Assembly (NCBI GenBank): GCA_902573015.1
Contig: CACGIE010000015.1
Span: 1 to 32,421 of the forward strand
Direction: 5' to 3'
Source: an uncultured Candidatus Poseidoniales archaeon
GTDB taxonomy: Archaea > Thermoplasmatota > Poseidoniia > Poseidoniales > Thalassarchaeaceae
Length of the DNA stretch: 32,421 nt
Shown: piece after piece, positions 15,723-23,770 of the stretch
How the letters are laid out: each line of letters opens with the position of its first letter
How positions within the stretch are numbered: the first letter of the stretch is position 1
Program-made: the position numbers and the translations under genes
The notes under the pieces: model-generated
Told to the model about the DNA's origin: nothing
Database searches by the model: none
Seen by the model: the letters and a program-made list of their open reading frames with translations, nothing else

Positions 15723-18700
15723 TTTGATTTCCAGAAGTCTTGGCTCAGGGATGCCGTCCAGGGCTTCCTTGATTGCTTCGACCTCCATCCTTGCTCCTGC
15801 CATAGTTGTCACGAACGGGATGTTTAGCTCGACTGCAAGTCTCCTCATCATGTTCCCGTCTAGAACTGCTCCTCCGGTAGATCTTGGAGTATTGATAACA
15901 AGTTGTATCTTGCCTTGCCTCATTAGGTCTAGAGCATCTGGAGACCTCCCCTCGGCAATTCTGTAACAGGTCTTGACCTCTAGATCTTCCACACTTCGAA
16001 GAACTCTAGAGGTCCCTCTTGTTGCATATATGGTGAATCCCATACCTTTCAGTTTCTCTGCTAGAGGAATCATCGAGTACTTGTCTTCGTCCTTTACTGT
16101 GATGTACACGCCACCTTCAGTTGGAACCGGGATTTCAGTCGCCAGTCTGGCCTTTAGGTAGGCAGCTGATGGCCTTACGTGCGATCCCATTACCTCTCCT
16201 GTCGACTTCATCTCCGGGCCGGGTGCTGGATCGAGCCCCCTTAGTTTGATGAATGGGAAAACCGGAGCCTTTACGCACACTGCATCGGTCTGGGGCTCGG
16301 GGATATCTAGGTCGGACAGCCTCTCCCCGAGAGCGACCCTAGCCGCAATCCTAGCCAAGGGGATTCCAGTTGATTTCGCGACGAAAGGGAATGTTCTGGA
16401 TCCTCTGGGGTTGACCTCCAATACGTACAGGAGGCCGTCATGAATTGCAAACTGGATGTTATAGCAACCGCGAACTCCTAACTCCAGGCCAATTACCCTA
16501 GTCCACTCCTCGACCTGTTCAAGGATTTCATCGGGGACGTTTTGTGGTGGGATGAAGCAAGTGGAGTCCCCAGAATGAATTCCCGCCTCCTCCAGATGCT
16601 CCATGATCGCCCCTATTAGGACGTCCTCGCCATCGCACACTGCGTCAACGTCTAACTCCATTGCATTACCTAGGTACTTGTCTATCAGGAGAGGTCTATC
16701 TGAGGAAAGATATGCATCCCTCATGTATGACTCCAATTGCTTGTAATTTGCTAGAATCTCCATTCCTCTGCCCCCCAAGACGTATGAGGGACGGACTAGG
16801 ACGGGGTAGCCGATTTCGTTTGCTGCGTGCCTAACCCCCTCTGGCGTGGTTGCAGTTGCTCCATCGGGCATCCTCAATCCGCATCTAAGTGCGAATTCCT
16901 CGAATCTCTCTCTATCGCTGGCTTCATCAATGGACTCGGGCGATGTCCCCTCCATCATCAACTCCAGACCCATGGTCGAAAGATGAGGCAGTTCGTTTGC
17001 GAGTGGGAGTGCTAGATTTATCGCAGTCTGGCCCCCGAACTGGAGAAGGATCCCGTTAGCATCCTCACGAAGGAGAATCTCAGATACTGATTCTAGTGTA
17101 AGAGGGTCGAAGTAAAGCCTATCGCTTGTGTCGAAGTCTGTAGAAACTGTCTCTGGATTATTGTTGATTATGATGGCCTCATGACCTAAATCTTGGATTG
17201 CACCGGCAGCATGGACACAGCCATAATCAAACTCAATGCCCTGTCCGATTCTTATTGGACCTGATCCTACGACTGCAATCTTCTGCTTTACTGATGAGGA
17301 GAGTCCTGGAACGTAGTCGACTCCTGACTCAGCAGAGCCGCCTTCGTAAGTCGAGTAATAGTAAGGGGTGACAGCAGCAAATTCCGCAGCACAAGAGTCG
17401 ACCATCCTATAACGTGGATGGATCCTTAATTCGTGCCTCCTCATCCTCAGAGCAGTCTCATCCTGACCGGTTGGAAGGTTCTTGAATCCCGATTCTGGGA
17501 AGCCGCATAGAGCGTCAGCAATGTGTAGATCAGTGAATCCGGCGCCCTTCCAAGACCGCATCTCTGACTCAGGTATGCCAGCCGGCCTCATGCCTATCTC
17601 TCCTGCCGCCCTGATCTCAGTCTCTATTGCGGCGAGTTTCTCGAACCTCCTCAGGAACCAACGAGTTATCCCTCCCGTAAGGTCCCTGACGTCCTCAATC
17701 GAATACCCCCTACGGAATGCCTCGATTACCGCACCCATCCTTCTGTCGGTAGGAACCCTGAGCCAGTCTTCTAGAAGTGCAGTAGGAAGCTTCTCAGAGG
17801 CCCTCTCATCCATTGTCTCTCCATCAGAAGCATCGGACATTGTAAGTGGTCGAGGGTGGGGTTTTCCGTACTCTAGGCTGGCCCAGGCCTTCAGGCACGC
17901 CTCCTCGAAAGAGCGCCCAATCGCCATAACCTCGCCTGTCGACTTCATAGAAGTTCCAATCTTCCTATCTGCTGTTCGGAACTTATCGAACGGCCAACGG
18001 GGAATCTTGACCACACAGTAGTCAAGTGTGGGTTCGAAAGCGGCCGTGGTGCCTTCGCCGGTGATGGGGTTTGGCAATTCATCCAAGGTGTATCCTACTG
18101 CGATTAGTGCAGCCATCCTTGCTATTGGGTAGCCCGTAGCCTTAGATGCTAGAGCAGATGATCTGGATACCCTAGGGTTTACCTCTATTACTCTGTAATC
18201 TCCAGTTGACTGCTCAACTGCGAACTGTACATTACAACCCCCCTTAATGTTCAGTCTTCTGATTAGCTTCAATGCGGCATCCCTCAGACCCTGGTGGTCA
18301 CTATCCGAAAGCGTCTGCTGAGGTGCGACCACTATTGATTCTCCAGTGTGAACCCCCATTGGGTCAATATTCTCCATTGTGCACACAATTATCGCATTAT
18401 CCGAGCCATCCCTCATCACCTCATACTCGTGCTCCTGCCATCCAAGGATGCTTTCCTCGATTAGCACCTGACCTATAGCAGAGTGCAGAATCCCCTGGCT
18501 TGCGATCTCTACCAATTCACCCATATTGAAAGCGGTTCCACCTCCCAAACCACCTAGTGTGAATGCAGGTCTGATAAGCAAGGGGAAAGAGCCCAGTTCT
18601 TCTGCTGCAGCGATAACCTCCTCGATTGAGTCACATGCCAGGGCCTTGCAAACTGGTAGGTCAATCTCCTCGCAGACCTTCTTGAACAGGTCTCTATCTT

Positions 18701-19079
18701 CTGCCTCGTCAATTGCTGCAAGATTGCACCCGATTAACTCGACTCCCAACTCATCGAGGGTGCCATCCTTGGCTAGCGCAGATGCTATGTTCAGAGCGGT
18801 CTGTCCCCCCATCCCAGCAAGAAGGGCATCTGGCTTCTCTGATTCCATAATTCTCTTGACTACCTCAGGGAGCAATGGCTCGATGTATATCCTATCTGCC
18901 ATCTCGGGATCGTTCTGGATAGTTGCTGGATTCGAGTTGACCAGAATTACTTCGTACCCGTCTGAACGAAGAGCTCTGCATGCTTGAGAACCTGAGAAAT
19001 CGAACTCCGCTGCCTGACCTATCCTGATGGGCCCACTGCCAAGAATGAGGATTCTCTTCAGATCATCACGACGAGGCAT
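15711..19079 (-). CDS. carB: carbamoyl phosphate synthetase, large subunit
   Basis: It makes carbamoyl phosphate from ammonia, bicarbonate and two ATP, for pyrimidine and arginine synthesis. Two homologous ATP-grasp halves can be seen: the first begins LILGSGPIRIGQAAEFDFSGSQA and the second VVGSGPIRIGQGIEFDYGCVHA. Each has the RPxxxLGG motif (RPAFTLGGLGGG; RPSYVLGGRGME) and EVNPR metal-site residues. The C-terminal MGS-like domain, from about ITVKDEDKYSMIPLAEKL, is where family members are allosterically regulated. It is 1122 residues against about 1070 in bacteria; part of the extra length seems to be in the linker around DASDGETMDERASEKLPT. Its ATG shares one base with the carA stop (TGATG), and GGCGGTG gives a ribosome site, so the subunits are translationally coupled. 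Confidence 0.98.
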   Translation of the reverse strand: MPRRDDLKRILILGSGPIRIGQAAEFDFSGSQACRALRSDGYEVILVNSNPATIQNDPEMADRIYIEPLLPEVVKRIMESEKPDALLAGMGGQTALNIASALAKDGTLDELGVELIGCNLAAIDEAEDRDLFKKVCEEIDLPVCKALACDSIEEVIAAAEELGSFPLLIRPAFTLGGLGGGTAFNMGELVEIASQGILHSAIGQVLIEESILGWQEHEYEVMRDGSDNAIIVCTMENIDPMGVHTGESIVVAPQQTLSDSDHQGLRDAALKLIRRLNIKGGCNVQFAVEQSTGDYRVIEVNPRVSRSSALASKATGYPIARMAALIAVGYTLDELPNPITGEGTTAAFEPTLDYCVVKIPRWPFDKFRTADRKIGTSMKSTGEVMAIGRSFEEACLKAWASLEYGKPHPRPLTMSDASDGETMDERASEKLPTALLEDWLRVPTDRRMGAVIEAFRRGYSIEDVRDLTGGITRWFLRRFEKLAAIETEIRAAGEIGMRPAGIPESEMRSWKGAGFTDLHIADALCGFPESGFKNLPTGQDETALRMRRHELRIHPRYRMVDSCAAEFAAVTPYYYSTYEGGSAESGVDYVPGLSSSVKQKIAVVGSGPIRIGQGIEFDYGCVHAAGAIQDLGHEAIIINNNPETVSTDFDTSDRLYFDPLTLESVSEILLREDANGILLQFGGQTAINLALPLANELPHLSTMGLELMMEGTSPESIDEASDRERFEEFALRCGLRMPDGATATTPEGVRHAANEIGYPVLVRPSYVLGGRGMEILANYKQLESYMRDAYLSSDRPLLIDKYLGNAMELDVDAVCDGEDVLIGAIMEHLEEAGIHSGDSTCFIPPQNVPDEILEQVEEWTRVIGLELGVRGCYNIQFAIHDGLLYVLEVNPRGSRTFPFVAKSTGIPLARIAARVALGERLSDLDIPEPQTDAVCVKAPVFPFIKLRGLDPAPGPEMKSTGEVMGSHVRPSAAYLKARLATEIPVPTEGGVYITVKDEDKYSMIPLAEKLKGMGFTIYATRGTSRVLRSVEDLEVKTCYRIAEGRSPDALDLMRQGKIQLVINTPRSTGGAVLDGNMMRRLAVELNIPFVTTMAGARMEVEAIKEALDGIPEPRLLEIKSLN

Positions 19080-20413
19080 CAGGCACCGCCATCCTTCGTT
19101 ACGATCTCTGCCCCTGCTCTACTCAGGTGCTCAGCCACCATGTTCTGGAATCTATCGAAAAGTGGAGATGCGTCATGAGGGCCCGGGCAGGCCTCAGGAT
19201 GGAACTGGATTGTGAATGCTGGTTTGTCCAGAAGATCGAGCCCTTCCACAGTCCCGTCATTGGAGTTGACATGTCTGACTTTGAATTCGGCGCCCAGAAC
19301 ATTGTCTGTCACCTCTGAGCATGCACCGCTGGGATGTGGTGCCAGCATCCCCTGGATTGGATCCTCTACAGCAAATCCGTGGTTCTGGCTAGTGATGTGG
19401 ACCCTTCTTGTTTCTAGGTCCATGACAGGTTGATTCGATCCGCGATGCCCATAACGTAGCTTGTAAGTCCTCAGACCGGCTGCCAGCCCCATTAGTTGAT
19501 GGCCCAGGCAAATCCCCATCACCGGCATGCCTTGGCGAACTGCAGCTGCAAGAGTCTTACGGGCGTCGGTAGCTGCTCCGGGGTGAGCCGGATCTCCGGG
19601 CCCGTTTGAGGCGAATAGTGCATCGGGGGACCAGTCCCTGTTCATCTCCTCCAGAGTCATGCTAGCTGGGCACCATACAACCTCGAATCTGCGACACAAT
19701 TCCCTCAGGATATTATGCTTGACTCCACAATCTATAGCGGCAAGACGAGGGAGTGCTTCCCCTTCATCGTCAGTGGCTCCTGGATTCAGTAGTCTTGGTT
19801 CGTCGCATGTTACCTCGGAAACCAGATCATCTGCATCCGGAGGAGTCATCTCTCGAAGAATAGTCTCCATTTCATCGACCCTTTCAGCTGGGCCGAAAAC
19901 GCATAGCAAGGTGCCATGCTCCCTGACTCTGCGAGTAAGTGCCCTGGTATCGATTCCTTCTATCCCGGGTATGTTGTGCGCAACTAGTAAATCATGCACG
20001 CTCCCAACTGAGTCCCTATGGTCCGGGAAAGTCATATGCTGTTTGCATACCACTCCTCTAGGATGAACTGAGGACGACTCTGAGACACCTGGATGGATGC
20101 CATAGTTTCCCAAGAGTGGGTAAGTGAAAGTCAGCACCTGACCAGCGAAAGATGGGTCCGTGAGGCTCTCCTGGTATCCACACATCCCAGTTGTGAATAC
20201 TAGTTCCCCTTCTGCAATTTCTTCTGTGCCGAATAGGGTCCCCTCGAAACGAGTTCCATCGGCTAGGAGAAGTACTCCCTTCGAACCGCTGGGCTGTTCT
20301 GAGCCGGGGGAGTTGAGAAGGGAATCGGCGGCATCCGGGAAGGTAGGCGGGTGTTCGACGCCACGAATTCCAGCCCCGGGACAGAAGCCCCCGTGCGCTG
20401 AACTCTCCGACAT
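19079..20413 (-). CDS. carA: carbamoyl phosphate synthetase, small (glutaminase) subunit with N-terminal extension
   Basis: It hydrolyses glutamine and passes ammonia to CarB. The CarA-specific N-terminal domain starts at GVLLLADGTRFEGTLFG and includes TTGMCGYQESLTDPSFAGQ. The class I amidotransferase domain has the nucleophile in MGICLGHQLMG and the His/Glu pair in FHPEACPG. The track start is TTG at 20419; the ATG at 20413 is preferred. About 44 residues (SSAHGGFCPGAGIRGVEHPP...) come before the point where bacterial CarA begins, and there is no ATG, GTG or TTG in frame within that stretch, so the extension appears real. No Shine-Dalgarno is seen, but ATTAAGAAT lies 26 bp upstream. Confidence 0.96.
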   Translation of the reverse strand: MSESSAHGGFCPGAGIRGVEHPPTFPDAADSLLNSPGSEQPSGSKGVLLLADGTRFEGTLFGTEEIAEGELVFTTGMCGYQESLTDPSFAGQVLTFTYPLLGNYGIHPGVSESSSVHPRGVVCKQHMTFPDHRDSVGSVHDLLVAHNIPGIEGIDTRALTRRVREHGTLLCVFGPAERVDEMETILREMTPPDADDLVSEVTCDEPRLLNPGATDDEGEALPRLAAIDCGVKHNILRELCRRFEVVWCPASMTLEEMNRDWSPDALFASNGPGDPAHPGAATDARKTLAAAVRQGMPVMGICLGHQLMGLAAGLRTYKLRYGHRGSNQPVMDLETRRVHITSQNHGFAVEDPIQGMLAPHPSGACSEVTDNVLGAEFKVRHVNSNDGTVEGLDLLDKPAFTIQFHPEACPGPHDASPLFDRFQNMVAEHLSRAGAEIVTKDGGA

Positions 20414-20434
20414 CAGCAACGCTGCCCAAGTACG

Positions 20435-20443
20435 ATTCTTAAT
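20435..20443 (-). promoter_or_regulatory. candidate TATA element for a leaderless carAB transcript
   Basis: ATTAAGAAT on the minus strand is centred 26 bp before the carA ATG at 20413, the distance expected when transcription starts at the start codon. No Shine-Dalgarno is present. It lies in the 66-bp gap after the trm56 gene, so carAB may have its own promoter. Confidence 0.35.
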
Positions 20444-20479
20444 GGTTGACAGAGATATGGAGAATTTAGTTATCCAATT

Positions 20480-21034
20480 TCACTCTTCTTCATCATTGAT
20501 AACGACCTTTCCACTAGCGGACGGGAGCACTTTGATCTGGGCCCCTTCGAACATCGATTTTGAATCGAGAGGGCCCAGCCACGAGTCCAAGAATACGGCT
20601 AGAGCGGCTACTTCTGAGTGAGGTTGGTTTCCGACGGAGATATTGTAATCCGACAAATGGAATACCTCTGAAGGAACCTTTGTCCCTCCCACTACAACAA
20701 CAGCTGGCTTGTCCGTAGGGATTGATGGGGTTGCTTCCCTCCAAGCCTCGCCATACATCGTCAGGTGAACTATAGTTGCTTCACTGGACTTGGAGATGCT
20801 TCGGAGCCACGAAAGTGGACTTTCCTCGAATCTACTCTCGAAGTTCCCGCCAAATCTTTCAGTAACAGAATCCCATGTTTCCAGGGCAGATGGATCTCTG
20901 TCTCCTGCGAGGACTACCTCGTCTGCACCGAAAGCCCTAGCTGTCAGCCCTAAATGGGACGTAATTCTCTTGTCCCTGTCTCGACGGTGGCCCAGTCGGA
21001 GAACGGATAGCCTGGGAGGAGTATCGCGACCCAT
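20480..21034 (-). CDS. tRNA (cytidine-2'-O-)-methyltransferase, aTrm56 family
   Basis: A SPOUT-class methyltransferase that in archaea methylates the ribose of C56 in the T-loop of tRNAs. The N-terminus VLRLGHRRDRDKRITSHLGLTARAFGADEV is the conserved family signature. VVVVGGTKVPSEVF and the C-terminal VGNQPHSEVAALAVFLD form the knotted AdoMet site. Length of 184 residues is usual for aTrm56. It is archaea-specific, so it supports the domain assignment. The ATG at 21034 lies 3 bp after the stop of the upstream membrane protein gene, so the two form a transcription unit. The C-terminal tail is acidic (NDEEE). Confidence 0.92.
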   Translation of the reverse strand: MGRDTPPRLSVLRLGHRRDRDKRITSHLGLTARAFGADEVVLAGDRDPSALETWDSVTERFGGNFESRFEESPLSWLRSISKSSEATIVHLTMYGEAWREATPSIPTDKPAVVVVGGTKVPSEVFHLSDYNISVGNQPHSEVAALAVFLDSWLGPLDSKSMFEGAQIKVLPSASGKVVINDEEE

Positions 21035-21037
21035 GGC

Positions 21038-21685
21038 TCATGCGTAAGGGGGTGACTCATCAGCATGACCCTCTATGGGGTCGGATCCGGCTGAGGGAAA
21101 AACATCGACCCCCATGTTCAACATGCTCGCTCTGACCCACTGAAGCAGTAGTGCATCAAACATCATGTGAGAGGCAAAACCGACCATAACTGCGAGTACG
21201 AGGACCCTTCCGGTTGCGAATAGCGCATCTCCCTCCAAATCTCCGTAGTGCATCATTGCTGGTTCGAGAATGTAGAACGCTGCTAGAACGCCAAGACCCC
21301 CTCCGATTAGGTTCATTGTGGCATTCCCCCTCTCTCTGCCTATCCCCGTGAAAAGAGTAGCCACAATGATCAGAATTGGGACTATCAGGCTGACTGTTCC
21401 GAAGTCGAATGATCCCAACGTTGAGTTGGGTATCAGTGAGTCGTCCACCTGATCTGATCCTTCGCTAATGGCTATCCACCACCACAATGCGCTTGAAATG
21501 AACAGAGCTCCTGACGTCCTTGCGCGTTCTGTTATCATGTCCCTGACATGGTGGGCGTCGCGGGGCTTGAGCCTCTGGACTATGGATTCCAGAATGAATA
21601 GCGTCTCAGGATCGTGAGAGTCTCCTGAGTCCGCTGCGGACTGAGGCTCAGAGGCCTCTAGAGAAGTATCCTCTCCCAGAGTCAT
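21038..21685 (-). CDS. hypothetical multi-TM membrane protein
   Basis: Unrecognised 215-residue protein. An acidic soluble N-terminus (about 1-50, with the possible helix ETLFILESIVQRLKPRDAHHVRDMI) is followed by about four hydrophobic segments: ALFISSALWWWIAI, VSLIVPILIIVATLFTG, LIGGGLGVLAAFYILEPA and VLVLAVMVGFASHMMFDALLLQWV. The C-terminal tail is acidic. A GGAGGGG ribosome site lies about ten bases before the ATG at 21685, so the start is well supported. It sits upstream of trm56 with only 3 bp between them and is divergent from folP. Coupling to a tRNA-modification gene does not reveal its role. Confidence 0.7.
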   Translation of the reverse strand: MTLGEDTSLEASEPQSAADSGDSHDPETLFILESIVQRLKPRDAHHVRDMITERARTSGALFISSALWWWIAISEGSDQVDDSLIPNSTLGSFDFGTVSLIVPILIIVATLFTGIGRERGNATMNLIGGGLGVLAAFYILEPAMMHYGDLEGDALFATGRVLVLAVMVGFASHMMFDALLLQWVRASMLNMGVDVFPSAGSDPIEGHADESPPYA

Positions 21686-21710
21686 CGCCCGATTGCCCCT
21701 CCGTCACATC

Positions 21711-21716
21711 ATAAAG
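21711..21716 (+). promoter_or_regulatory. candidate TATA element for a leaderless folP transcript
   Basis: ATAAAG, centred about 26 bp before the folP ATG at 21740, is the only AT-rich element in the 54-bp divergent gap. No Shine-Dalgarno precedes the ATG, so transcription is likely to start at or next to it. Confidence 0.35.
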
Positions 21717-21739
21717 CAATCGTCGTTTGCGAGTCTCAT

Positions 21740-22573
21740 ATGGCCGACTGGCGACCCATGCTAAAACGCCGAGAAGACGGTTTTCCACGCATTATGGGCG
21801 TGGTGAACGTCACTCCAGACTCTTTTCATGCTCGTTCCAGATCCTCGAACAGCAATCATGCAGTAGAAACCGCGATGAAGATGGCATCCGAAGGTGCGGA
21901 ATGGATCGATATCGGAGGGGAGTCCACTAGGCCAGGAGCCAGCCCGGTGACAATCGAGGACGAGCTATCAAGAGTAATCCCTGCAATAGAAGAGATCAGG
22001 TCTCAGCTTCCCGATATCTGCATATCAATAGATACTAGGAGATCCGAGGTGGCGATACAGGCTCTGAATTCAGGGGCTGATATGGTGAACGACGTCTCTG
22101 CAATGAGCGATCCAGGAATGCTGAGTGTCGTTTCTGACCACGATTGCCCCGTTTGCATTATGCACATGCAAGGTTTGCCGGAGAACATGCAGGAAGACCC
22201 GAGCTACGACGACGTTGTCGCAGAGGTTAGGGGATACCTTAGCGAAGCTGCTGGGTTGCTCATGGATAAGGGGGTGAAACCGAGCCAAATCGTAGCAGAT
22301 CCGGGGATTGGGTTCGGTAAGACCCTGGATCACAACATCGCCCTGCTATCTTCTGGCAGATCGATAGTCCCAGATGATAGGATGGGCCTGATGTGGGGAG
22401 TAAGCAGGAAGAGCATGTTCCTTGACCTCCTAGGGAGGGAGGACAGTGAAGATAGGCTAGCCGGGACGCTAGGAGTCGCAGCGATCTCCCCGGAGAAGGA
22501 AGTGGACATCATTCGAGTCCACGATGTGGCTGAGCATTCGGACTCGTTCGAGGCCATGAAGGCAGTGCGGTGA
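21740..22573 (+). CDS. folP: dihydropteroate synthase
   Basis: It condenses a dihydropterin pyrophosphate with p-aminobenzoate or a related arylamine to make dihydropteroate. The TIM-barrel signatures are complete: IMGVVNVTPDSF, EWIDIGGESTRPGASPV, ISIDTRRSEVA, DMVNDVSAM, IMHMQGLPENMQ, VADPGIGFGKTLDHN, WGVSRKS and the final IIRVHDVAEH. Length 277 is standard. True folate-type DHPS is not general in archaea, many of which use methanopterin. Here the canonical residues argue for genuine DHPS rather than the distant archaeal homologues. The gene starts at an ATG without Shine-Dalgarno and is followed after 4 bp by the TraB-family gene. Confidence 0.94.
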   Translation: MADWRPMLKRREDGFPRIMGVVNVTPDSFHARSRSSNSNHAVETAMKMASEGAEWIDIGGESTRPGASPVTIEDELSRVIPAIEEIRSQLPDICISIDTRRSEVAIQALNSGADMVNDVSAMSDPGMLSVVSDHDCPVCIMHMQGLPENMQEDPSYDDVVAEVRGYLSEAAGLLMDKGVKPSQIVADPGIGFGKTLDHNIALLSSGRSIVPDDRMGLMWGVSRKSMFLDLLGREDSEDRLAGTLGVAAISPEKEVDIIRVHDVAEHSDSFEAMKAVR

Positions 22574-22577
22574 TTCG

Positions 22578-23738
22578 ATGAGTGCCAACAATATCGTCGA
22601 AATTGATGACGGGCTGAGAATCCTGGGGACCGCGCATGTCAGTAGCGAGTCGGTGGAACTGGTTCGAAATCAAATAGAAGATTGGGGCCCTGACCTAGTT
22701 GCAGTGGAGCTCTGTCCTTCTAGGATGGCTGCACTGACTGAGCCCGAGTCACTAGAATCAGAGGACCTCCTGAAGATAATCAAGGAGGGTAGGTCTGCCA
22801 TGATACTCCTACAGTCAGCCCTAGCCGCCCAGCAAAGAAGGATGGGGATTTCCTCTGGAGAGAAACCCGGAGCGGAGCTCCTGGCCGCGGTAAACGCAGC
22901 TGAGGAGTCGGACATTGCGGTGGAGATGATCGACAGGGACGTTGTAATCACGCTAAGAAGAGCATGGAGGAAGATGGGCATGATTGAGAAATGGAGGATA
23001 CTCAATGCACTGCTGTGGGAGGAAGACGATGAAGAGGTCTCCATAGACGAGGTCCTAGGCGACTCCGATCTCCTGAGCAGCATGATGGAGGAGGCCAGAG
23101 AGGTCGCCCCCAGAGCTGGCGAGGTTCTCATCGACGAGAGGGATGCATTCCTGGCTGGCAGGATTCAGCAGATTCGAGGAAAGGGGAAGGTTCTGGCAGT
23201 AATTGGAGCGGGTCATCTCAGCGGGGTTGTCCAAAACCTAGGCGAGCCTGCGATGGAGACTACCTCGAGACTAGCGGTGCTATCTGAGGAGCCGCCCAAG
23301 TCTGTTTGGCCGATCGCACTGATGGCAGCCATACCCGTCTTCCTTCTAGGGGCTGTGGGGTGGATGGCCTACAACGGGGAAATGGAGGAGCTCAAGCAGA
23401 CTGCCCAAACTTGGCTCGTCCTCAATGCCCTACTCGCTGGGCTGGGCGTGCTAATTGCTAGGGGCCACCCGCTCTCTATACTGGTTGGAGCGGTAGCCTC
23501 ACCAATCACCTCACTCAATCCGACCTTGGCAGCAGGCTGGTTCGCGGGCTACACCCAGCTGAAGGTGGCCTCCCCGACTGGAAAGGACGCCCAGGACTTC
23601 CTCAAGCTAGACGAGACCTCGCTATTCTGGAAAAACAGAGTGGGGAGGGTGCTACTGGTAACTGCACTTGGCAATGTTGGCTCGATGGTTGGAGCGTGGC
23701 TGGCGGGAGCATCAATTCTTGGCATGCTAATTAGCTGA
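22578..23738 (+). CDS. TraB/PrgY family protein with C-terminal membrane domain
   Basis: The N-terminal TraB domain (about residues 1-225) has the family marks LRILGTAHVSSESVELV, DLVAVELCPSRMAAL, FLAGRIQQIRG and VIGAGHLSGV. The conserved histidines and glutamate look like a metal or hydrolase site related to the erythromycin-esterase/Tiki-like fold. The C-terminal part has three or four hydrophobic segments (WPIALMAAIPVFLLGAVGWMA; AQTWLVLNALLAGLGVLIA; LSILVGAVASPITSLN; VLLVTALGNVGSMVGAWLAG). TraB proteins of Enterococcus shut down pheromone signalling; the role in archaea is unknown. GGTGA lies four bases before the ATG, so translation is coupled to folP. The molybdoenzyme genes follow. Confidence 0.88.
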   Translation: MSANNIVEIDDGLRILGTAHVSSESVELVRNQIEDWGPDLVAVELCPSRMAALTEPESLESEDLLKIIKEGRSAMILLQSALAAQQRRMGISSGEKPGAELLAAVNAAEESDIAVEMIDRDVVITLRRAWRKMGMIEKWRILNALLWEEDDEEVSIDEVLGDSDLLSSMMEEAREVAPRAGEVLIDERDAFLAGRIQQIRGKGKVLAVIGAGHLSGVVQNLGEPAMETTSRLAVLSEEPPKSVWPIALMAAIPVFLLGAVGWMAYNGEMEELKQTAQTWLVLNALLAGLGVLIARGHPLSILVGAVASPITSLNPTLAAGWFAGYTQLKVASPTGKDAQDFLKLDETSLFWKNRVGRVLLVTALGNVGSMVGAWLAGASILGMLIS

Positions 23739-23770
23739 CACAGAACCATTTTGCGTCGTACCCCTTCGCA

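Noticed and set aside
17482-18021. 179-residue plus-strand ORF opposite carB
   Set aside because: It is the antisense shadow of a confidently assigned gene, is serine/proline-rich in the manner of shadow frames, and shows no motif or ribosome site.
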